NCBI GenBank assembly: GCA_002352225.1
Contig: DEIA01000077.1
Coordinates: 1 to 64,000 of the forward strand
Direction: 5' to 3'
From: Flammeovirgaceae bacterium UBA2786
GTDB taxonomy: Bacteria > Bacteroidota > Bacteroidia > Cytophagales > Cyclobacteriaceae
Length of the DNA stretch: 64,000 nucleotides
In this document: piece after piece, positions 18,544 to 27,658 of the stretch
Layout of the letters: each line of letters opens with the position of its first letter
Numbering within the stretch: position 1 is the stretch's first letter
Made by a program: the position numbers and the translations under genes
Notes under the pieces: model-generated
Database searches by the model: none
Told to the model about the DNA's origin: nothing
Seen by the model: the letters and a program-made list of their open reading frames with translations, nothing else

Positions 18544-20055
18544 TTACATTCGTAACGCATAAATATACTCACGTGGGTAATCTTCATAAACACCAGCGAA
18601 AGTAATTAACTCTCCGGACTTTTTATTTTTTATTATTTCGTTCAATTCTTTAGCTGATTTTATGGCTTTATCATCCACGTGGGTGATAATAAAGCCTTCG
18701 CGCATACCGGTTCGTTTTAATTTACTGTTGTTCAATTCTTTCACTTTTACTCCGCTGGCCACATCCAAACGTTTTAAAACTTTGCTGTCTACATCTTCCA
18801 ATTCAAAACCAAGCGATGCTATATCGGCTTTTTCTTCGCGCTTTACAACAGACGTATTTCCATCACGGTTTTTGAGCGTAACCGGTATTACTACCTCTTT
18901 GCCATTTCGGTTTACCACAACACTTACCTTGTCGCCTGGCCGTTTACGGCCAATGTATTCAATTAAGCCTGTACTGGATTTTACTGGGGTGTTATCTAAC
19001 TTTACTACAACATCACCCTCTTTAATGCCCGAAGCTTTTGCGGCACTTTTATCGGGAGCATCGCCAAAGCCGGCTACAAACGCACCTTCATTTACAGCAA
19101 GATCATTTTCTTTTGCCAATGCGTTGGTAACACTTGCCACGTTAATTCCTAACCAACCGCGTTGTACGGTTCCAAAGGCAATAAGATCTTCGGTTACTTT
19201 ACTTACAATATTAGCAGGTACTGCAAAACCATAACCTGAGTAAGAACCTGTAGGGCTTGCAATAGCCGTGTTGATACCAATAAGTCCGCCATTTAAATCT
19301 ACCAAAGCACCTCCGCTGTTTCCGGGATTGATAGCAGCATCGGTTTGAATAAATGATTCTATAGATGTGTTAAACTGTTGCCCGTTATTGCGATTTGAGT
19401 TATTCGAATTGATGATATTGATATTTCTGCCTTTGGCACTGATGATACCTGCCGTTACGGTTGAGTTTAGATTAAAGGGATTCCCCACAGCCAAAACCCA
19501 CTGGCCTACTTTAGTGTTGTCGGAGTTTACGAATGAAAGATAGGGCAAATCTTTAGCGTTTACTTTAAGTACAGCAAGATCAGTATCCGGATCGGTACCT
19601 ACTACTTCGGCTTTTAACTCGCGGTTATCCGACAAGGTTACCTGTACCTCTTCTGAACCTTCAACTACGTGATTGTTGGTTACAATGTATCCATCGCGAT
19701 TGATAATAACACCCGAGCCTGTGCTTTGTCGCGGAGCTTGATTTTCATAAGGGCTATCAAAAAAGAATTGACGAAAAGCATCCGGTATTTGATTATTGCT
19801 GGCAACCGACTCTCGCGTAGAACGAATGTGCACTACCGTTTGTGTTACCTTTTCGGCAGTGCCCGTAAAATCAAGTGGAACAACTTCTCCTTTTTCATTT
19901 GTAGTATAGGCAGCCTGACTTACTGGTAATCCGTTTACATGTTCAATTTTTACCCCCTGTTCGGGTTGTTTTAAAAAGCTCTGTGTAGCCACAATAGTTA
20001 TCACACTTCCTAACACAGCAGCCAACAATAGTGATCCAAACCGTTTCATAAACAT
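18544..20055 (-). CDS. DegP/HtrA-family periplasmic serine protease
   Basis: This 503-residue protein has a signal anchor (about 4-26), a trypsin-like protease domain (about 50-290) and two PDZ domains (about 300-395 and 410-500). The catalytic triad is visible as His in VTNNHVVEG, Asp in DPDTDLAVLKV and Ser in AAINPGNSGGALVD. These proteases degrade or refold damaged envelope proteins and often respond to heat or envelope stress. The start at 20055 is an ATG, with another at 20049; both leave the signal intact. A 57-residue gene follows at once on the same strand. All key residues are present, so it should be active. Confidence 0.96.
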   Translation of the reverse strand: MFMKRFGSLLLAAVLGSVITIVATQSFLKQPEQGVKIEHVNGLPVSQAAYTTNEKGEVVPLDFTGTAEKVTQTVVHIRSTRESVASNNQIPDAFRQFFFDSPYENQAPRQSTGSGVIINRDGYIVTNNHVVEGSEEVQVTLSDNRELKAEVVGTDPDTDLAVLKVNAKDLPYLSFVNSDNTKVGQWVLAVGNPFNLNSTVTAGIISAKGRNINIINSNNSNRNNGQQFNTSIESFIQTDAAINPGNSGGALVDLNGGLIGINTAIASPTGSYSGYGFAVPANIVSKVTEDLIAFGTVQRGWLGINVASVTNALAKENDLAVNEGAFVAGFGDAPDKSAAKASGIKEGDVVVKLDNTPVKSSTGLIEYIGRKRPGDKVSVVVNRNGKEVVIPVTLKNRDGNTSVVKREEKADIASLGFELEDVDSKVLKRLDVASGVKVKELNNSKLKRTGMREGFIITHVDDKAIKSAKELNEIIKNKKSGELITFAGVYEDYPREYIYALRM

Positions 20056-20186
20056 TATTCAGTTTTAGTTTCTATAAATTATTACGTGTTCGCCTAATGA
20101 AAGACGAATTTGAAATCATTGGTTTTCCTGAACCCATTCTTATTCCAACTTCTTGCGGAGAAATCAAACGAAATGCCAGTGGTTTA

Positions 20187-20209
20187 AAAACGGTTAACGG
20201 CCCCGTTTT
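20187..20209 (-). terminator. Possible terminator after the MORN-repeat lipoprotein gene
   Basis: AAAACGG (20187-20193) pairs with CCGTTTT (20203-20209) across a 9-base loop, downstream of the stop codon at 20233 on the minus strand. The stem is moderate and the T-run short. Confidence 0.3.
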
Positions 20210-20232
20210 GGTTCAAAAAATATGACAAAATT

Positions 20233-20811
20233 TCATTTTTTGATAAGCGTGCCTTCTTTGTATTCATACTGTATAGTCATATTTCCCTGTTGATCGTACC
20301 ACCGCGAAAGGCCATCGCGCAGGCCGTTTTTATAATTCCCCTCTTCCATCAATTTACCATCAGCATAGAAAATTTTAACAGCGCCTTCCAGTTTACCGTG
20401 CTGGTAAAACCGCTCTTCTTTAACGGTAGTATAACTAAACTCCTTGTACTCACCATGGCGTAAATCATTGTGGTGATTAATGTGCTTAACCGTTTGGCCG
20501 CTTTCTGTAAACTCCAGATAAACACCTTCTTTCTTTCCGTTTACATAGGTGGTTATCGACTTGGGCAAACCATTGTTATGATACTCTACCCACGAACCAT
20601 CGCGTTGGTTGTTTTGATATGTACCCGTTGCTGTTGGTTTGCCTTCGTTGTTGTTGAGTGTTACATGAGTAAGCCCGGGGGTATCTGAAAACTCTTCCTG
20701 AGAGGCACCTGCGGGAATTCCTGACTCAGCTAAACTTCCTTCGGTAGCGGGTGTAGTTTGATTACACGCAACAACCAGGGTAAAGGCAAAAAACAAAACA
20801 ACAGATCGCAT
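20233..20811 (-). CDS. MORN-variant repeat lipoprotein
   Basis: This 192-residue lipoprotein has a signal peptide and lipobox (FTLVVAC, Cys at about 16) and a short acidic linker, then at least five MORN-like units of the type GxYxNxxRDGxWxEYxxNGxLxxxxxYxNGKxEG (about residues 60-190). The clearest are GTYQNNQRDGSWVEYHNNG and GNYKNGLRDGLSRWYDQQG. Such repeats form a flat beta-sheet surface and are common in Bacteroidota exported proteins, sometimes linked to toxin-antitoxin loci. No catalytic site is visible. It sits alone between htrA and rlmI, and its role is unknown. Confidence 0.85.
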   Translation of the reverse strand: MRSVVLFFAFTLVVACNQTTPATEGSLAESGIPAGASQEEFSDTPGLTHVTLNNNEGKPTATGTYQNNQRDGSWVEYHNNGLPKSITTYVNGKKEGVYLEFTESGQTVKHINHHNDLRHGEYKEFSYTTVKEERFYQHGKLEGAVKIFYADGKLMEEGNYKNGLRDGLSRWYDQQGNMTIQYEYKEGTLIKK

Positions 20812-20859
20812 ATCTATACTTTACATTTTGCAGCTAAATATATTACCTAACTTTGCTTT

Positions 20860-22053
20860 TTGTCAAGCAAATTAACTGTGAATATAAAAGGAACAATACT
20901 ACTCAAGCAGGGTCGCGATCATGCCGTAAAGCGTTTTCATCCCTGGGTTTTTTCAGGAGCCGTTCAACAGGCCACGGAGGGACTGCAGGATGGCGATTGG
21001 GTAGAGGTAAAAGATCAGCGCAAAGCTACTCTGGGTTTTGGCCATTATCAGAAAGGAACCATTACGGTGCGGCTGATCGTTTTTGGAGAAACAACTCCAA
21101 CCGAAAATATTTTTGGAGAAAAAATTAAAAAGGCGCTTGCAGTAAGAATTGAAGCGGGCATACTTTCCTCCCATACCAATGCCTGCCGGCTTGTGCATGG
21201 TGAAGGCGATGGATTGCCTGGCTTAATTATTGACCTCTACCATGATGTGGCAATTATACAAGCCCACTCAACCGGTATGCACCGCGATCGTGTACGTATT
21301 GCCGAATCAGTAAAAACGGTTTTCTCAGATTCAAACTTTCCGCTTACCGCAGTTTATTACAAATCCTTATCAGAAAAAACGCAGAGCGAATACCTGTTGG
21401 GAATGACAGCCGTGCCCCATGTGGTGCTGGAGAATAACAATAAGTTTTATGTAGACTGGGAAGAAGGCCAGAAGACAGGGTTCTTTTTAGACCAACGCGA
21501 AAACAGACAGCTGCTGGGCGAAATGGCGAAGGGAAAATCGGTGCTCAATACATTTTGTTACACAGGAGGCTTCTCGGTGTATGCCTTACAAAATGAAGCT
21601 ACACTTGTTCATTCGGTAGATGCCTCTGAAAGAGCCATTGCGCTTACGCGGAAAAATCTGGAGTTGAACGGGTACGATGCCACTACACATGCGTGCGTAG
21701 CGGAAGACACATTTGATTTTTTGAAAGACAAGAAAGATGTGTATGATTTGATTATTCTCGATCCTCCGGCATTTGCCAAACATAAAGACTCGCGCCACCA
21801 GGCCGTAAAGGGATATCAACGGTTAAATGCCGAGGCTATGAAGATGGTAAAACCGGGCGGCATTATTTTTACTTTTTCCTGTTCGCAGGTGGTCGACAGG
21901 CAACTATTTTACGATACGGTAGTATCGGCCGGTATACAGGCCGGGCGACAAATAAAAGTTTTATACCATCTTTCGCAACCAGCCGATCATCCCGTATCGC
22001 TCTACCATCCGGAAGGAGAGTATCTGAAAGGATTGGTGCTTTATGTGGAGTAA
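20860..22053 (+). CDS. rlmI: 23S rRNA (cytosine-C5) methyltransferase, RlmI-like
   Basis: This cytosolic SAM-dependent methyltransferase has about 397 residues. An N-terminal PUA-like domain (LKQGRDHAVKRFHPWVFSGAV, about 16-36) leads into a middle domain and a Rossmann methyltransferase domain (about 190-397). Visible motifs are GFFLDQRENR, VLNTFCYTGGFSVYAL, LILDPPAFAKHK and FTFSCSQVV, which supplies the catalytic cysteine. RlmI modifies C1962 of 23S rRNA in E. coli. There is no ATG; the start is the TTG at 20860 or the GTG at 20878. Its 3' end overlaps the ancestral 3' end of the disrupted vapC on the other strand. Confidence 0.92.
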   Translation: MSSKLTVNIKGTILLKQGRDHAVKRFHPWVFSGAVQQATEGLQDGDWVEVKDQRKATLGFGHYQKGTITVRLIVFGETTPTENIFGEKIKKALAVRIEAGILSSHTNACRLVHGEGDGLPGLIIDLYHDVAIIQAHSTGMHRDRVRIAESVKTVFSDSNFPLTAVYYKSLSEKTQSEYLLGMTAVPHVVLENNNKFYVDWEEGQKTGFFLDQRENRQLLGEMAKGKSVLNTFCYTGGFSVYALQNEATLVHSVDASERAIALTRKNLELNGYDATTHACVAEDTFDFLKDKKDVYDLIILDPPAFAKHKDSRHQAVKGYQRLNAEAMKMVKPGGIIFTFSCSQVVDRQLFYDTVVSAGIQAGRQIKVLYHLSQPADHPVSLYHPEGEYLKGLVLYVE

Positions 22054-22428
22054 GTTTTTAGTAATGTGTGTTTTGCAATTTTCTCGAAGTCTTTATCGTT
22101 GTGTACTAGTTTTAACTTGAAATGAATAGCGTAAAAGGCAATCGTTGGGCTTTCGAATAGTTTGTCCTTTTTTACGAACTATCCGATAAATTTTTGCAGC
22201 CTCTTCAGCAACGTAGTAGGAATCTAAGACTAAAAAGTCCATTTCTACGAGAATGTTTTTAGTCGTTTCAAAAGCGTGTTCATTTTTAATACCCTGAAGC
22301 ACCTCCTGAAAAACAGGAGGACAGATGTGGTGAGCCAGTCCAATTGAAAACGATCTGTCCAGTAAATCTGTCTCAGCGTTCTTTTTGCCAAGAAGATAAT
22401 TTATCCAAACAGAAGAATCAATAAGCAT
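22041..22428 (-). pseudogene. vapC: VapC-like PIN-domain toxin, frameshifted near its C-terminus
   Basis: The PIN-domain RNase begins MLIDSSVWINYLLG and keeps the early acidic residues (Asp4, Glu in VFQEVLQG, Asp in KPNDCL). After KPNDCL the frame is wrong: it ends at a TAA near 22093 with a non-homologous tail. In another frame the sequence reads IAFYAIHFKLKLVHNDKDFEKIAKHT, the normal PIN C-terminus with the last acidic residue, down to a stop at 22041. The break fits loss of one copy of a tandem 8-bp unit ATTGCCTT, whose remaining copy is at 22135-22142. The product at 22093-22428 (111 residues) would lack the fourth acidic residue, so the toxin is probably inactive. Confidence 0.85.
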
Positions 22429-22661
22429 TAAATTTTGTTTTCCCGCATTTTCATCAAATCTCCTTCCCAGGAAATCTTACCTCTCAACTTTCTGAATTGT
22501 TGAAATTTCAACATGCGAATGTAAGTCTCCAGAGCTTCTTCTATAGCCTGGCGTTTCGTTTTGGCATCCCTCAGGCGCATAGCTTCTTCAACCAGGTGAT
22601 CGCGCAGCACAATATTGGTTCGTGTGGTTTTCACACACACAAATTTAGTAAAATTGTACAC
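22428..22661 (-). CDS. vapB: VapB-like antitoxin
   Basis: This protein of up to 77 residues resembles the VapB antitoxin family. An N-terminal DNA-binding part (TTRTNIVLRDHLVEEAMRL, forming a ribbon-helix-helix-like unit with AKTKRQAIEEALETYI) is followed by a charged tail (LRGKISWEGDLMKMRENK) that would wrap the toxin. GTG codons at 22640 and 22634 are alternative starts just before the conserved part. Its stop overlaps the toxin start in TAATG, the coupling expected of a type II toxin-antitoxin pair. It appears intact although its toxin partner is broken. Confidence 0.85.
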   Translation of the reverse strand: MYNFTKFVCVKTTRTNIVLRDHLVEEAMRLRDAKTKRQAIEEALETYIRMLKFQQFRKLRGKISWEGDLMKMRENKI

Positions 22662-22679
22662 ACTCCATGGCTTGAATAA

Positions 22680-22994
22680 CTAATGCCCGCGGTGTTTCGA
22701 TATTGTAGAATCCAGTACAGAACTCATTTTATCAATAGCTCCACTTAGGGCATCATCAATATTCGATGCATTGTTGCTTGTAGTTACCGGGCTTAAGCCT
22801 TTCAGTTTTGCTTCGAGCAGGCAGCGCTTATCATTATCGCCACCTTTGGCTCCGTTTTCATCGCTTAGGTGAACATCAATACGGGTAATGAATTCATCAA
22901 ACCGGCTAAACTCAGCCTCAAGTGTTGACTTGCAATAATCGATAAGTCTTTGGCTGCTTTCAATATGCCGGTCGGTGTTAACTTCTATTTTCAT
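22680..22994 (-). CDS. Ribosome hibernation-promoting factor, HPF/RaiA family (short form)
   Basis: This 104-residue protein has the single S30AE/sigma-54 modulation domain: strand KIEVNTDRHIESSQRLIDYCKSTLEAEFSRFDEFITRIDVHLSDEN, then RCLLEAKLKGLSPVTTSNNASNIDDALSGAIDKM. Members bind the 30S subunit in resting cells and block translation. The C-terminal dimerisation domain of long HPF is absent. It lies upstream of the vapB gene on the same strand, 18 bp away, but there is no clear functional link. The ATG at 22994 fits the family start. Confidence 0.88.
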   Translation of the reverse strand: MKIEVNTDRHIESSQRLIDYCKSTLEAEFSRFDEFITRIDVHLSDENGAKGGDNDKRCLLEAKLKGLSPVTTSNNASNIDDALSGAIDKMSSVLDSTISKHRGH

Positions 22995-23108
22995 ATTCTT
23001 TAGTAAATTTTAAATCGATCCCATGTTAGTAACATCTTAGCGAACTATCAAACAAGTATAAATAATCTTCCACACACGTTCTCTCACTTTAGGTATGCCG
23101 TAACAAAT

Positions 23109-25280
23109 CTATTTCGCGGTAACGGGCTCCGGATGTTTGGCATACCGTTCAAAAAACTCGATCACACGCAGCAAGTGATCCATCATCCTTCCGGGATTAC
23201 CACTGCGGGTAAGTTCATGGCCTTCTTTCGGGTAGCGAATATATTCAACCGGTTTACCTAAAATCTTTAAACTCTTGTACAACATTTCAGATTGTATAAC
23301 CCCGGTGCGCAAATCCTGATCGCCATGAATAATCAATAGCGGAGTGTTGATCTTATCCACGTAAGTGAGCGGAGACTCTGCATCCAACTCAGCTTTTGTT
23401 TCTTTCTCCCAGGGCCAGCCGCCAAAATTGGTAGGCACCAAACGCCAGGCATTGCCTTCGCCCATAAAGGTGGTAAGCTCATACACACCGCGTTGTGCAT
23501 TAGCCGCTTTAAAGCGATTGTCGTGGCTAATAATCCACGCCACCATGTAGCCGGCATAACTTCCACCTTCTACAAATAATTGATCTTTATCAATCCAGGC
23601 ATGCTGTTTCATTGCTTCATCCAGCGAGGCCAGAATATCTCCGGCAGGGCCGGTACCCCAATCTTTAAAGTTTCCTTTCTTAAACGTATCGCCATAGCCG
23701 CCACTGCCGCGGGGGTTACAATAAACCAATCCATAACCCCAGCTATTTTCCAGTTGATACTCATGCCACATGCCGAAGATACCCGGCCCCCACATAGCTG
23801 CCGGGCCTCCATGTATATTAAGAATGGTAGGGTACTTTGATCCATCTTTTTTGTTAGCAGGCTCTTGTACCCAATATTGAATCTTCGTTCCGTCTGGGCG
23901 GGTAAACCAATATTCTTTTGGCGAACTGATGAGCCTGTTTTTAACCCAGCCTTCGTTCAGTTGTGTAAGCTGGCGATTTGATTTGTCTTTCAGGTTGTAG
24001 AGATAAACCTCCCATGGGTTTTTGGTTTCGGTAAGGGCATACACCACTTTATCGCCACGCACATCAAAATCATTTACCCCATTATCGTTACCCAGAATTT
24101 TAGTAATTGCTCCGCCCTTGGCAGGAATGCTGAACAACGGAATATCGCCCTCAGTTTGTGATGTAAAGTAAATAGTTTTACCATCAGCCGACCAGGTGTG
24201 ACTGCCAATGTCGCGATCGAGTGATGCGGTTAAAATAGTAGGTTTACCGCCTGACGCAGGAACAATAGCAAGATTAGTTTGTGTAGCATGTCGGTTATCG
24301 ATTGCTGTGGCATAAAATGTAACCTGTGTGCCATCGGGCGAGTAGGTTGGGTTCGAAATACTGTAGCCCGGCCAGGTTAAAAATTCTTTTGCAGATTTTG
24401 TAGCTACATCAAGTAACCAAAGGTCGTTATCAGTTTCCCGATCAGGATGAATTTTGTTCACACGCGAATGGCAGATAATACGCTTGCCATCGGGCGACCA
24501 GCTTGCAGATTGAAAACTCTGGAAGCCTTGTGTGAGCTGTACATCCTTTTCATCGGAGCCAACTGTTTTAATAAATAGATGAGTAAAACTTTCTTCTGGC
24601 TGAAGATTCAATTCGCCTTGCAGGTTCTGGCGGGTTAACACACGCGGATTGTTATCAACTGTGTTTTTTGCCAACCAGGCACGCACTTCGGTCAACGTAC
24701 CATCGGGGCTGCTAACAACTCCCTTACGTTCATCGGCTTTCATGTTTTTGAAGTTGGGCTCATCGCCTTGGGTTCGGCCGGGCCGCTCGTAAGGCCATGG
24801 GGTTTCGCCTTCTATTTTAGAAAACGGAATACTGGCCGAATACAAAATCTTTTTTCCATCGGGCGACCATTGAGGACTACCCGCACCATACTCTGATTTG
24901 GTAATAGCATGGGCTTCGCCTCCGCTTAAAGGCAATAACCAGAGTTGTGATTTGTCTCCATCGGCACGCACAAAAAGAATTTGCTTGCCATCGGGGCTCC
25001 ACTGTGGCGAGCCATCACTCCTGTCGCCAAAGGTTAATTGTACGGGTTCGGCTTTGCCTAACAAATCCAACAGGTAAAGGTTGCGGGTGTAGTAATAGTC
25101 GTTTTCATTCTTTACCGCCTTGCGGCTAACAACCAACACAGCCTTGGTTCCATCGGGCGAAATCTGGATTTGATTGGTGGTGGCTATCTTCATCAGATCG
25201 CTTGCCACAATGGGTGTTTTGGTTTGGCTGTAACCCGTTATAACCACCAATACCAGTACAAATACTTTCAGGAGTTTCAT
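23109..25280 (-). CDS. S9-family prolyl oligopeptidase-like peptidase (secreted)
   Basis: This 723-residue protein has a signal peptide (about 1-18, LVVITGYS) and an N-terminal WD40-like TolB beta-propeller (about 25-430) with repeated SPDGxxI/V units such as PQWSPDGKQILFVR. A C-terminal alpha/beta hydrolase domain follows (about 450-715). The catalytic residues are visible: Ser in VEGGSYAGYM, Asp in IHGDQDLRTGV and His in KEGHELTR. Such enzymes cleave short peptides as dipeptidyl or acylaminoacyl peptidases in the periplasm. It is a single gene with gaps on both sides. The exact specificity cannot be read from the sequence. Confidence 0.94.
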   Translation of the reverse strand: MKLLKVFVLVLVVITGYSQTKTPIVASDLMKIATTNQIQISPDGTKAVLVVSRKAVKNENDYYYTRNLYLLDLLGKAEPVQLTFGDRSDGSPQWSPDGKQILFVRADGDKSQLWLLPLSGGEAHAITKSEYGAGSPQWSPDGKKILYSASIPFSKIEGETPWPYERPGRTQGDEPNFKNMKADERKGVVSSPDGTLTEVRAWLAKNTVDNNPRVLTRQNLQGELNLQPEESFTHLFIKTVGSDEKDVQLTQGFQSFQSASWSPDGKRIICHSRVNKIHPDRETDNDLWLLDVATKSAKEFLTWPGYSISNPTYSPDGTQVTFYATAIDNRHATQTNLAIVPASGGKPTILTASLDRDIGSHTWSADGKTIYFTSQTEGDIPLFSIPAKGGAITKILGNDNGVNDFDVRGDKVVYALTETKNPWEVYLYNLKDKSNRQLTQLNEGWVKNRLISSPKEYWFTRPDGTKIQYWVQEPANKKDGSKYPTILNIHGGPAAMWGPGIFGMWHEYQLENSWGYGLVYCNPRGSGGYGDTFKKGNFKDWGTGPAGDILASLDEAMKQHAWIDKDQLFVEGGSYAGYMVAWIISHDNRFKAANAQRGVYELTTFMGEGNAWRLVPTNFGGWPWEKETKAELDAESPLTYVDKINTPLLIIHGDQDLRTGVIQSEMLYKSLKILGKPVEYIRYPKEGHELTRSGNPGRMMDHLLRVIEFFERYAKHPEPVTAK

Positions 25281-25350
25281 AGCTATTATTTGAATGGGAA
25301 ATTGAACAAAAGAAAATAAGAGAACAAACGGGTTTGGGATGAGTGGAAAC

Positions 25351-26874
25351 TTATCCTTCTGCTACCATCGATAAAATGTCATCTACAAACTCGCGCGAAT
25401 TGCTTAAACGGGGTACTTTGTTTTGTCCACCCAGCTTTCCGCGTTTCTTCATCCAGTTGTAAAAGGTACCCTCACTAACAGGATGTATGGTTGGTGCAAC
25501 GAGTGCAATATCCATAGTGCGTTTTGCATCGTAATCAGAATTTACTTTGCGTAAAGTTTCGTCCAGCACCGCTCTGAATTCGCTCAAATCGCGGGGCTTC
25601 ACTTTAAATTCAATTATCCACTCGTGCCCGCCTTGTTTTGATTTTTCGAGGTAAATGGGGGCAGCGGTAAAGTTATCGATTACGGCACCGGTTTGTTCGC
25701 AAGCTTTGGTTATTGCAGTTTCAGCATTTTCAATAATTATTTCTTCGCCAAAGGCATTGATAAAATGTTTGGTACGACCGGAGATTCTTATCCGATAAGG
25801 CGATGTGCTGGTAAACTTAACGGTATCGCCAATGCTGTATCGCCATAAGCCGGCATTGGTGGTTATTAGCATGGCGTAATTTTTTCCAACCTCAACATCG
25901 CCAAGCGAAATGGCTTCGGGGTATTCCTTGTCCAGTTCATCTACCGGAATAAATTCATAGAACACACCGTAATCCAGCATAAGCAATAGATCTTCCGAGT
26001 TGGGCTGATCCTGAATACCAAAGAACCCTTCGCTGGCATTGTAGGTTTCCCAATATCGCATGGTGTCGCTTGGAATTAGTGAGCGAAACAAATTGCGATA
26101 GGGTTTAAAAGCAACACCTCCATGAAAGAAAACCTCCAGATTAGGCCACACCTCCAGCATAGAACTTTTGTTTTCTTTAGTAAGAATGTATTGGAGCAAC
26201 AATACAGTCCAGGTAGGTACACCGGCAATGTTGGTTACGTTTACGTCAATGGTTTCGCGCGCAAGGCGTTCAATCTTTTCTTCCCAGTTAGGCATTAGGG
26301 CAACTTCCAGGCTGGGGGTGCGAATGAATTGTGCCCAGGGAGGAAGGTTTTGCATAATCACGGCCGAGACATCACCATAATGTGAAGAGGCTGATGGTTC
26401 GAACTCGTTTACTTGAGAACTTCCGCCCACAGCCAGATTTTTACCCGAAAACATTTTGGTGTCAGGAAAGTTATTTACATAAATCGACAACAAGTCTTTG
26501 CCTCCCTTGAAGTGACATTCATCCAGGGCTTCGGTTGTAACCGGAATAAACTTGCTGCGTGCATTGGTGGTGCCGCTTGATTTGGCAAACCATTTCACAT
26601 CGGATGGCCACAACACATTTTGCTCGCCCCGCATTAACCGGTTAATGTATGGGAAGAGTTGCTCGTAGGTATGGATCGGTACTCTTCTTTTATAATCTTC
26701 GTAATCCACCAGTTCATCAAAAGCGTATTTTTGACCAAACTCTGTATAGCGGGCAGTAGTAAGTAATTTTTTCAAAACCTCGTCCTGCACCTCGTGCGGA
26801 TACTTTTTGAAAAGCTCAATCTGGTGGACGCGCTTTTTCATTACCCAGGTAAGGATGGAGTTCAGGATTTGCAT
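25351..26874 (-). CDS. GH3-family acyl-adenylate-forming protein
   Basis: This 507-residue protein matches the GH3 (auxin-responsive promoter) family, whose plant members conjugate amino acids to hormones through adenylated carboxylates. Bacterial members are common in Bacteroidota and their substrates are unknown. Recognisable segments are VKWFAKSSGTTNARSKFIPVT (the ATP-binding SSGTT loop, near residue 100), YNASEGFFGIQDQ, NAGLWRYSIGDTVKFTS and ISGRTKHFINAFGEEI. No signal peptide is present, so it is cytosolic. It lies between lptB and the S9 peptidase gene on the same strand, with gaps of about 40 and 70 bp. Confidence 0.9.
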   Translation of the reverse strand: MQILNSILTWVMKKRVHQIELFKKYPHEVQDEVLKKLLTTARYTEFGQKYAFDELVDYEDYKRRVPIHTYEQLFPYINRLMRGEQNVLWPSDVKWFAKSSGTTNARSKFIPVTTEALDECHFKGGKDLLSIYVNNFPDTKMFSGKNLAVGGSSQVNEFEPSASSHYGDVSAVIMQNLPPWAQFIRTPSLEVALMPNWEEKIERLARETIDVNVTNIAGVPTWTVLLLQYILTKENKSSMLEVWPNLEVFFHGGVAFKPYRNLFRSLIPSDTMRYWETYNASEGFFGIQDQPNSEDLLLMLDYGVFYEFIPVDELDKEYPEAISLGDVEVGKNYAMLITTNAGLWRYSIGDTVKFTSTSPYRIRISGRTKHFINAFGEEIIIENAETAITKACEQTGAVIDNFTAAPIYLEKSKQGGHEWIIEFKVKPRDLSEFRAVLDETLRKVNSDYDAKRTMDIALVAPTIHPVSEGTFYNWMKKRGKLGGQNKVPRLSNSREFVDDILSMVAEG

Positions 26875-26912
26875 AGATCAAAAATAGAGCAGGCTACAAG
26901 ATTAGCAAAACA

Positions 26913-27656
26913 TTAAGGGGTTGCAACTTTTGCTCTGCGTAACTGAAAGTTTTGCCCCAGGTAAACTTTGCGCACCATTGGGTCATCGGCAAGTTCCTGA
27001 GCTGTGCCCGCTTTAAAGAGTTTTCCTTCTACCATAAGGTAAGCGCGGTCGGTAATGGAAAGGGTTTCGTCAACATTATGGTCAGTTATAAGAATGCCGA
27101 TGTTTTTCTTTTTTAACCGGGCCACAATACCCTGAATTTCTTCTACGGCAATGGGGTCTACTCCCGCAAAAGGTTCATCCAGCAAAACAAAACTGGGATC
27201 TACGGCAAGTGCACGGGCAATTTCAGTTCTTCTGCGCTCGCCACCCGATAACACCATGCCCTGGTTTTTTCGCACGTGTGTAAGGCTAAATTCTTCCAGC
27301 AGTTTTTCAACTTTCTCTTTGCGCTCAGCTTTGGGCATATCGCGCATTTCGAGTGGAGCCATAATGTTTTCTTCTACCGTAAGTTTTCTAAACACCGAAG
27401 CTTCTTGTGCCAGATAGCCAATACCCAGTTTAGCCCGCTGAAACATGGGTAGGTCAGTAATGTCTTTTTGATCGAGAAAAATTTTGCCTTCGTTGGGTTT
27501 AATTAATCCAACAATCATATAAAAACTGGTTGTTTTACCAGCACCATTGGGCCCCAGTAATCCAACAATTTCTCCCTGCTCCACCTGTACAGATACGTGG
27601 TTTACAACAGTTCTCTTCTTATAACGCTTGATCAGATTTTCGGCACGCAATACCAT
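26913..27656 (-). CDS. lptB: LPS export ABC transporter ATP-binding protein LptB
   Basis: This 247-residue cytoplasmic ATPase of the Lpt machine moves lipopolysaccharide from the inner to the outer membrane. Walker A is GPNGAGKTTSFYMIVGL (about 35-51), the Q-loop lies in GYLAQEASVFRKLTVEEN, the ABC signature is LSGGERRRTEIARAL (about 137-151), Walker B is FVLLDEPFAGVDP and the H-loop is LITDHNV. It starts 2 bp after the stop of recJ on the same strand, so the two are transcribed together. The C-terminal YLGQNF is typical of LptB. Confidence 0.96.
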   Translation of the reverse strand: MVLRAENLIKRYKKRTVVNHVSVQVEQGEIVGLLGPNGAGKTTSFYMIVGLIKPNEGKIFLDQKDITDLPMFQRAKLGIGYLAQEASVFRKLTVEENIMAPLEMRDMPKAERKEKVEKLLEEFSLTHVRKNQGMVLSGGERRRTEIARALAVDPSFVLLDEPFAGVDPIAVEEIQGIVARLKKKNIGILITDHNVDETLSITDRAYLMVEGKLFKAGTAQELADDPMVRKVYLGQNFQLRRAKVATP

Positions 27657-27658
27657 AG

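Noticed and set aside
18662..19234. A 190-codon frame antisense to the HtrA protease gene
   Set aside because: It is rich in Ser, Thr and Phe in a pattern typical of the antisense of coding DNA, and it has no recognisable domain.
22428..22994. A three-gene toxin-antitoxin-HPF system
   Set aside because: HPF is a common single gene and its closeness to vapB (18 bp) is not enough to claim a functional system.
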